Below, in pieces: positions 60,705 to 64,000 of a stretch of 64,000 nt of DNA (positions are counted from its first letter, which is position 1; each line of letters opens with the position of its first letter). Source of the stretch: Bradysia coprophila (taxonomy: Eukaryota > Arthropoda > Insecta > Diptera > Sciaridae); NCBI RefSeq assembly GCF_014529535.1, contig NC_050738.1, forward strand, positions 11,493,318-11,557,317, written 5' to 3'. The translations under genes were made by a program, and so were the position numbers. The notes under the pieces are model-generated. The model saw nothing but the letters and a program-made list of their open reading frames with translations, ran no database searches and was not told where the DNA came from.

Positions 60705-60810
60705 TTTTGTTGATTCGAGGCGAAGACGAGGTCAATAAACACACGAAAAAGGGATTTTTTATATTTTTATACCGAGTTGTGTAACTGATTTTACATGCTA
60801 TAAATCAATT
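60705..60810 (+). repeat. Dispersed repeat with a GAGGCGAAGxCGAGG core, copy 2
   Basis: gttgattcgaggcgaagacg at about 60709, then ataccgagttgtgtaactga and tttacatg at about 60768-60795, matching copy 1 (44590-44690, other strand) in order. A weaker relative (aaggcgaagccgatgttgac) is at about 53500-53520. A hairpin of ccctaggg type follows at 60822-60857. Confidence 0.6.
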
Positions 60811-63800
60811 TACTTGTCATCCCTAGGGTTGTAATAAGCGACTATCGACCCTAGGAAAAACCAAAGCAATTAAAATACCTTTTGCGTTTCTGTGCGATTA
60901 TTTGGTTATGCAGTGCATAATATAATATAATATGCACTCGTGTATTGTAAATCTCCCTACGGGTCGTACTACAAACTTCCCCCGTAAATAATCAAGTTAT
61001 CCCAAAGACACGTAATGTACTATTATTCAGCTTCGCTTGGAATTCATATTGTTAAATTTCATGTCACACCATAGCAGCGTAATCAGCTTATATTTGCACC
61101 GTGTAATCAATTATCACATTCCATTCCAATTTGAAAATTATGATTTATTATACCTCAACGCTCAGCCAATACATAAACTTTACGTTTTTGATGTTGTTGT
61201 TGTCTTTCATTTGTTTATCTTATCACACAAAACGTAAAATATTTCCAAAGATTTAATTTCTATTGTTGGTATGTAACATTAAAAAAAAACGAATCGAAAA
61301 CAAATGGCATATGGTTTGACGTGATATGATTAATGAATTTTTATTGATGCTTCAGAAAATGTTGCAATCAATTATTTTATAAATGGTAAAATGTATTCGC
61401 TGCTAATCATTCTATCCGTATTGTAGAGGTTTTTGACTTTATTTGTGTGTGCATCGCTTTATTTACTGGTCATAATGCACGTAATATTTCAAGTGATTTT
61501 ATTTTCTACAATCATTAAGTTACCATTATCATCGACCAAAAATTCGATTTTGTTGTAACAAATCGCTTAAATGCAAAGGATTTTTTGTTTCGTTATGTTT
61601 TTAAGTTATTTTATAAATAAAACGATAAACATCTCCTCACAATTATATACATTACGAAACAGCTATTCCTGCAGACATTCTTCAGTAATAAAAGTAGCAA
61701 TTAAATGACGCCAACAGATATTTGTATTACGATTGTATGATATTGTTATATAGGTACATTCCATACAGCCGTAATTTTTGAAACTACAAAAGAGGCTTAA
61801 AAAGAGGCTATATACAAAACCAGGATATTAATTTAAAATCTTATCAAAGAAGAGAAAAAAAAGTCGAAAAGATTTTATATAAAACTTTTTTTTGTAGATC
61901 TTTTACCCTCCGGCCATATTCAGAATATTTCAGTATTTTGTAAGTTTTCGGTTGCGTGAGGTAGGTATAATTATCCAGGAGCCACATATTTTCATTCTGG
62001 TTTCTTCCAAACGAAACAGAAACACATAATATGCAATTAGTCGACCACTTATTATGTGTTAAATATGTGTCTGTTCTGTTCAAAAATCCCCAAAAAATCG
62101 TAATAAATCACCGGAGATATTCAGAAGAACAAAGCCGTAAAAGGAAGAAAATGGATGACCCATTAAATGGTACAATTGGTAACAGGAAATGTGTTCGATT
62201 TCTATTTTCTTACTGTTGCCTATCTAAAACCAATATAAATATTTTCTAATTATAAAAGCCACCTTAAATAATTCTTCGTTTTAAAAATTTATTGTCAACA
62301 TAATAAACGTAAAATATATTACCAACTACACGTAAAAATAAACTCAGATAAGGTCAGACAATTAACTAGCGAGTCACATTCCACAGAACGTATTAGGTTT
62401 CATCATCACACAGAAAAAGTTAATTCTAAAGAAATAAAGTAAAATAAAAAGAAAAACGACAATGTGATGAATATTACAAAAATGAATAAAACAAAACAGA
62501 ACGAAAAAAAAAATATTCAAAGAGATTAGCAGGGAGTTTATTCTTCTTTTGTTTTAGTTGGAAGAACCATAAATATTTTATAATATTCAGGATTTTGTGG
62601 TATTATGCTACATCAATATAAAATTCTAATGATTTCAAAATTTATTGATGAATAAATTATTGAACTTGAAATTAAGCAAGACGAATTTTAAAGAAACCAA
62701 AAAATTTACGTTGTGGTTGTTAAAAGAATTTTGTTTTTGGTGAAACGGCCCATCAATACATTATAGCACAGTGTGTTGTATACAATTTATTTTTTCCTGT
62801 TCAGAAAAAAAAACTCTTTTTTTTAGAGGCGAGTCGGGGCTTGGCTCATTGATTTATATTTTAGATTTGGCAAAAATTCTTTCGAATAAATTTTTGTTTA
62901 ACTTTTTTTTAAAAATATGTTTTTTTTTCATCTGTTCGAAGAAAGTGACTAACTCATTAATTTCAACAGTGATTTCTATGTGGTATTCTCGAAAAATAGT
63001 TAAATTACACGCATACTTAATCGAATAAATATGCAAATGAAGATCATTCACCTGATTTTAGCGCAAAGGCATCGCTATCAGATTATCAATTTATGACTGA
63101 AAAATATTTTACCAATGGCTACGAATATAATAGCGACTAATTAAAAAAAGTCAATAATTTTTCGTTGGAATGAATAAAATCTCTTCACAGGAGACTATTA
63201 TCTAGAAACAGGCAACGTGAGACAAGTTATTCGTTTTAAATGTAAATTATCTGAAGCTCGTTCACCCGTTGCTGGTATAATATTTCTGAGAATACTTTTC
63301 CACGCGGTGTGCTTTGCTTATGGCTAAATTTTCATCGTTAAATCTGCTACTTTCATTGTTTAAAGTTTAAAGCTCGATACAAAATCTATTACCTCATCAG
63401 TTTTAATGAAAGGTTTCACGCCTCAGCCAGGGTCAATTGGTTTATATAACAATCTGTTTGTGAAAGTAGAAATTCTAAAATTACACGTTTTACTTCGAAG
63501 ATGAATTCCTTTACGTTTTACAATAATGGGTGATAATAATCGGTCTAATAATTATTGTACCAGTTCTACTTACTTTAACTAACCATAAGTCTAAGTTATA
63601 CTTCGATTTAACAATTAAACTGATCTCATCATAAGAATGTCATTTTGGTGGGTTTCGTTTGTTTCTTTCGTTTTACTCCTTACACCATATAGAAGTAGTG
63701 TTTGTCTTTACTTTTCTTCAATTCCACACGTACCTGTGTGAGTGAAACAACACTCTTTACGCTTCTTTTGTTGACAACATGTAGAACGATGTAGAATGCT

Positions 63801-64000
63801 AACCAATTACAAACGTTAATTGAGTTGAGTTTACTAATCATAGACATAATCAGAGTCTAGTGCAACTATGACTCCAGTGTTACAAGGTATAAAATCAAAA
63901 CTATGTATGAGGTTGGTTGTTCCGCTTTTAAGAAAAATCTAATCATTTGACAACGACAGCAATTATAAAAATAAGCGTTGACGTGTTCGTGTGGTTTTAT

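Larger units (their letters stand above)
57851..64000. other. Gene-free AT-rich region to the window end
   Basis: No gene recognised. It contains a long A run (59411-59435), a hairpin (60122-60224), copies of the dispersed motif at 60054 (reverse), 60304-60331 (two facing copies) and 63382 (reverse), and a second copy of the GC-core repeat (60709-60805). Nothing further is supported. Confidence 0.4.

Overview
The window looks like nuclear DNA from an insect, most likely a dipteran, possibly a lower fly. It is strongly AT-rich, genes have GT-AG introns that are mostly 60-200 bp, and every recognisable protein is animal. One of them is the Hippo-pathway protein Expanded, in a clearly insect-type form. 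The species cannot be fixed from the sequence. Nine protein genes are supported, seven of them spliced from several exons. I reconstructed the splice junctions by reading GT/AG sites and checking that the frame and the family alignment continue across each one.

Layout. 1-2.9 kb: no gene recognised, ending in a (CT)n tract. 2.9-3.4 kb (-): EMC5, a subunit of the ER membrane protein complex. 6.2-7.2 kb (+): a four-pass MARVEL/CMTM-like membrane protein. 10.85-18.1 kb is the gene-dense part: DNAL1 (outer-arm dynein LC1, +), CD98hc (amino-acid transporter heavy chain, +), CCDC40 (axonemal ruler coiled coil, +) and a small lysine-rich SMKR1-like gene (-) convergent with CCDC40. 18.3-19.3 kb: a 0.95-kb foldback repeat. 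20.4-21.7 kb (-): an SLC25 mitochondrial carrier with a long C-terminal tail. 21.8-25.4 kb: repeats (a MITE, a minisatellite, an inverted-repeat cluster). 25.4-26.3 kb (-): an N-acetylneuraminate-lyase-like protein that has lost the Schiff-base lysine. 29.1-37.8 kb (-): expanded, six coding exons, with a 4.4-kb intron inside the FERM domain and a 5' UTR splice acceptor pointing further upstream. 37.8-64 kb: 26 kb without a recognisable gene, very AT-rich, probably upstream or first-intron sequence of expanded, carrying many small repeats.

Three of the nine genes (DNAL1, CCDC40, SMKR1-like) belong to motile cilium/sperm-flagellum biology and lie within 7.3 kb, with CD98hc between them. The other genes are housekeeping (EMC5, carrier) or signalling (expanded).

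The least explained structure is a short dispersed motif, roughly AAATGAAGTAAAAGATT. It recurs at a dozen or more places on both strands, often as pairs 30-60 bp apart, and is concentrated in the gene-free 40-64 kb part. I also found a 160-210 bp MITE family (two copies, one with an 8-bp target duplication), a 1-kb element with short terminal inverted repeats, and several near-perfect hairpins. I did not find a prokaryotic-style system, a CRISPR array, or rRNA/tRNA genes.
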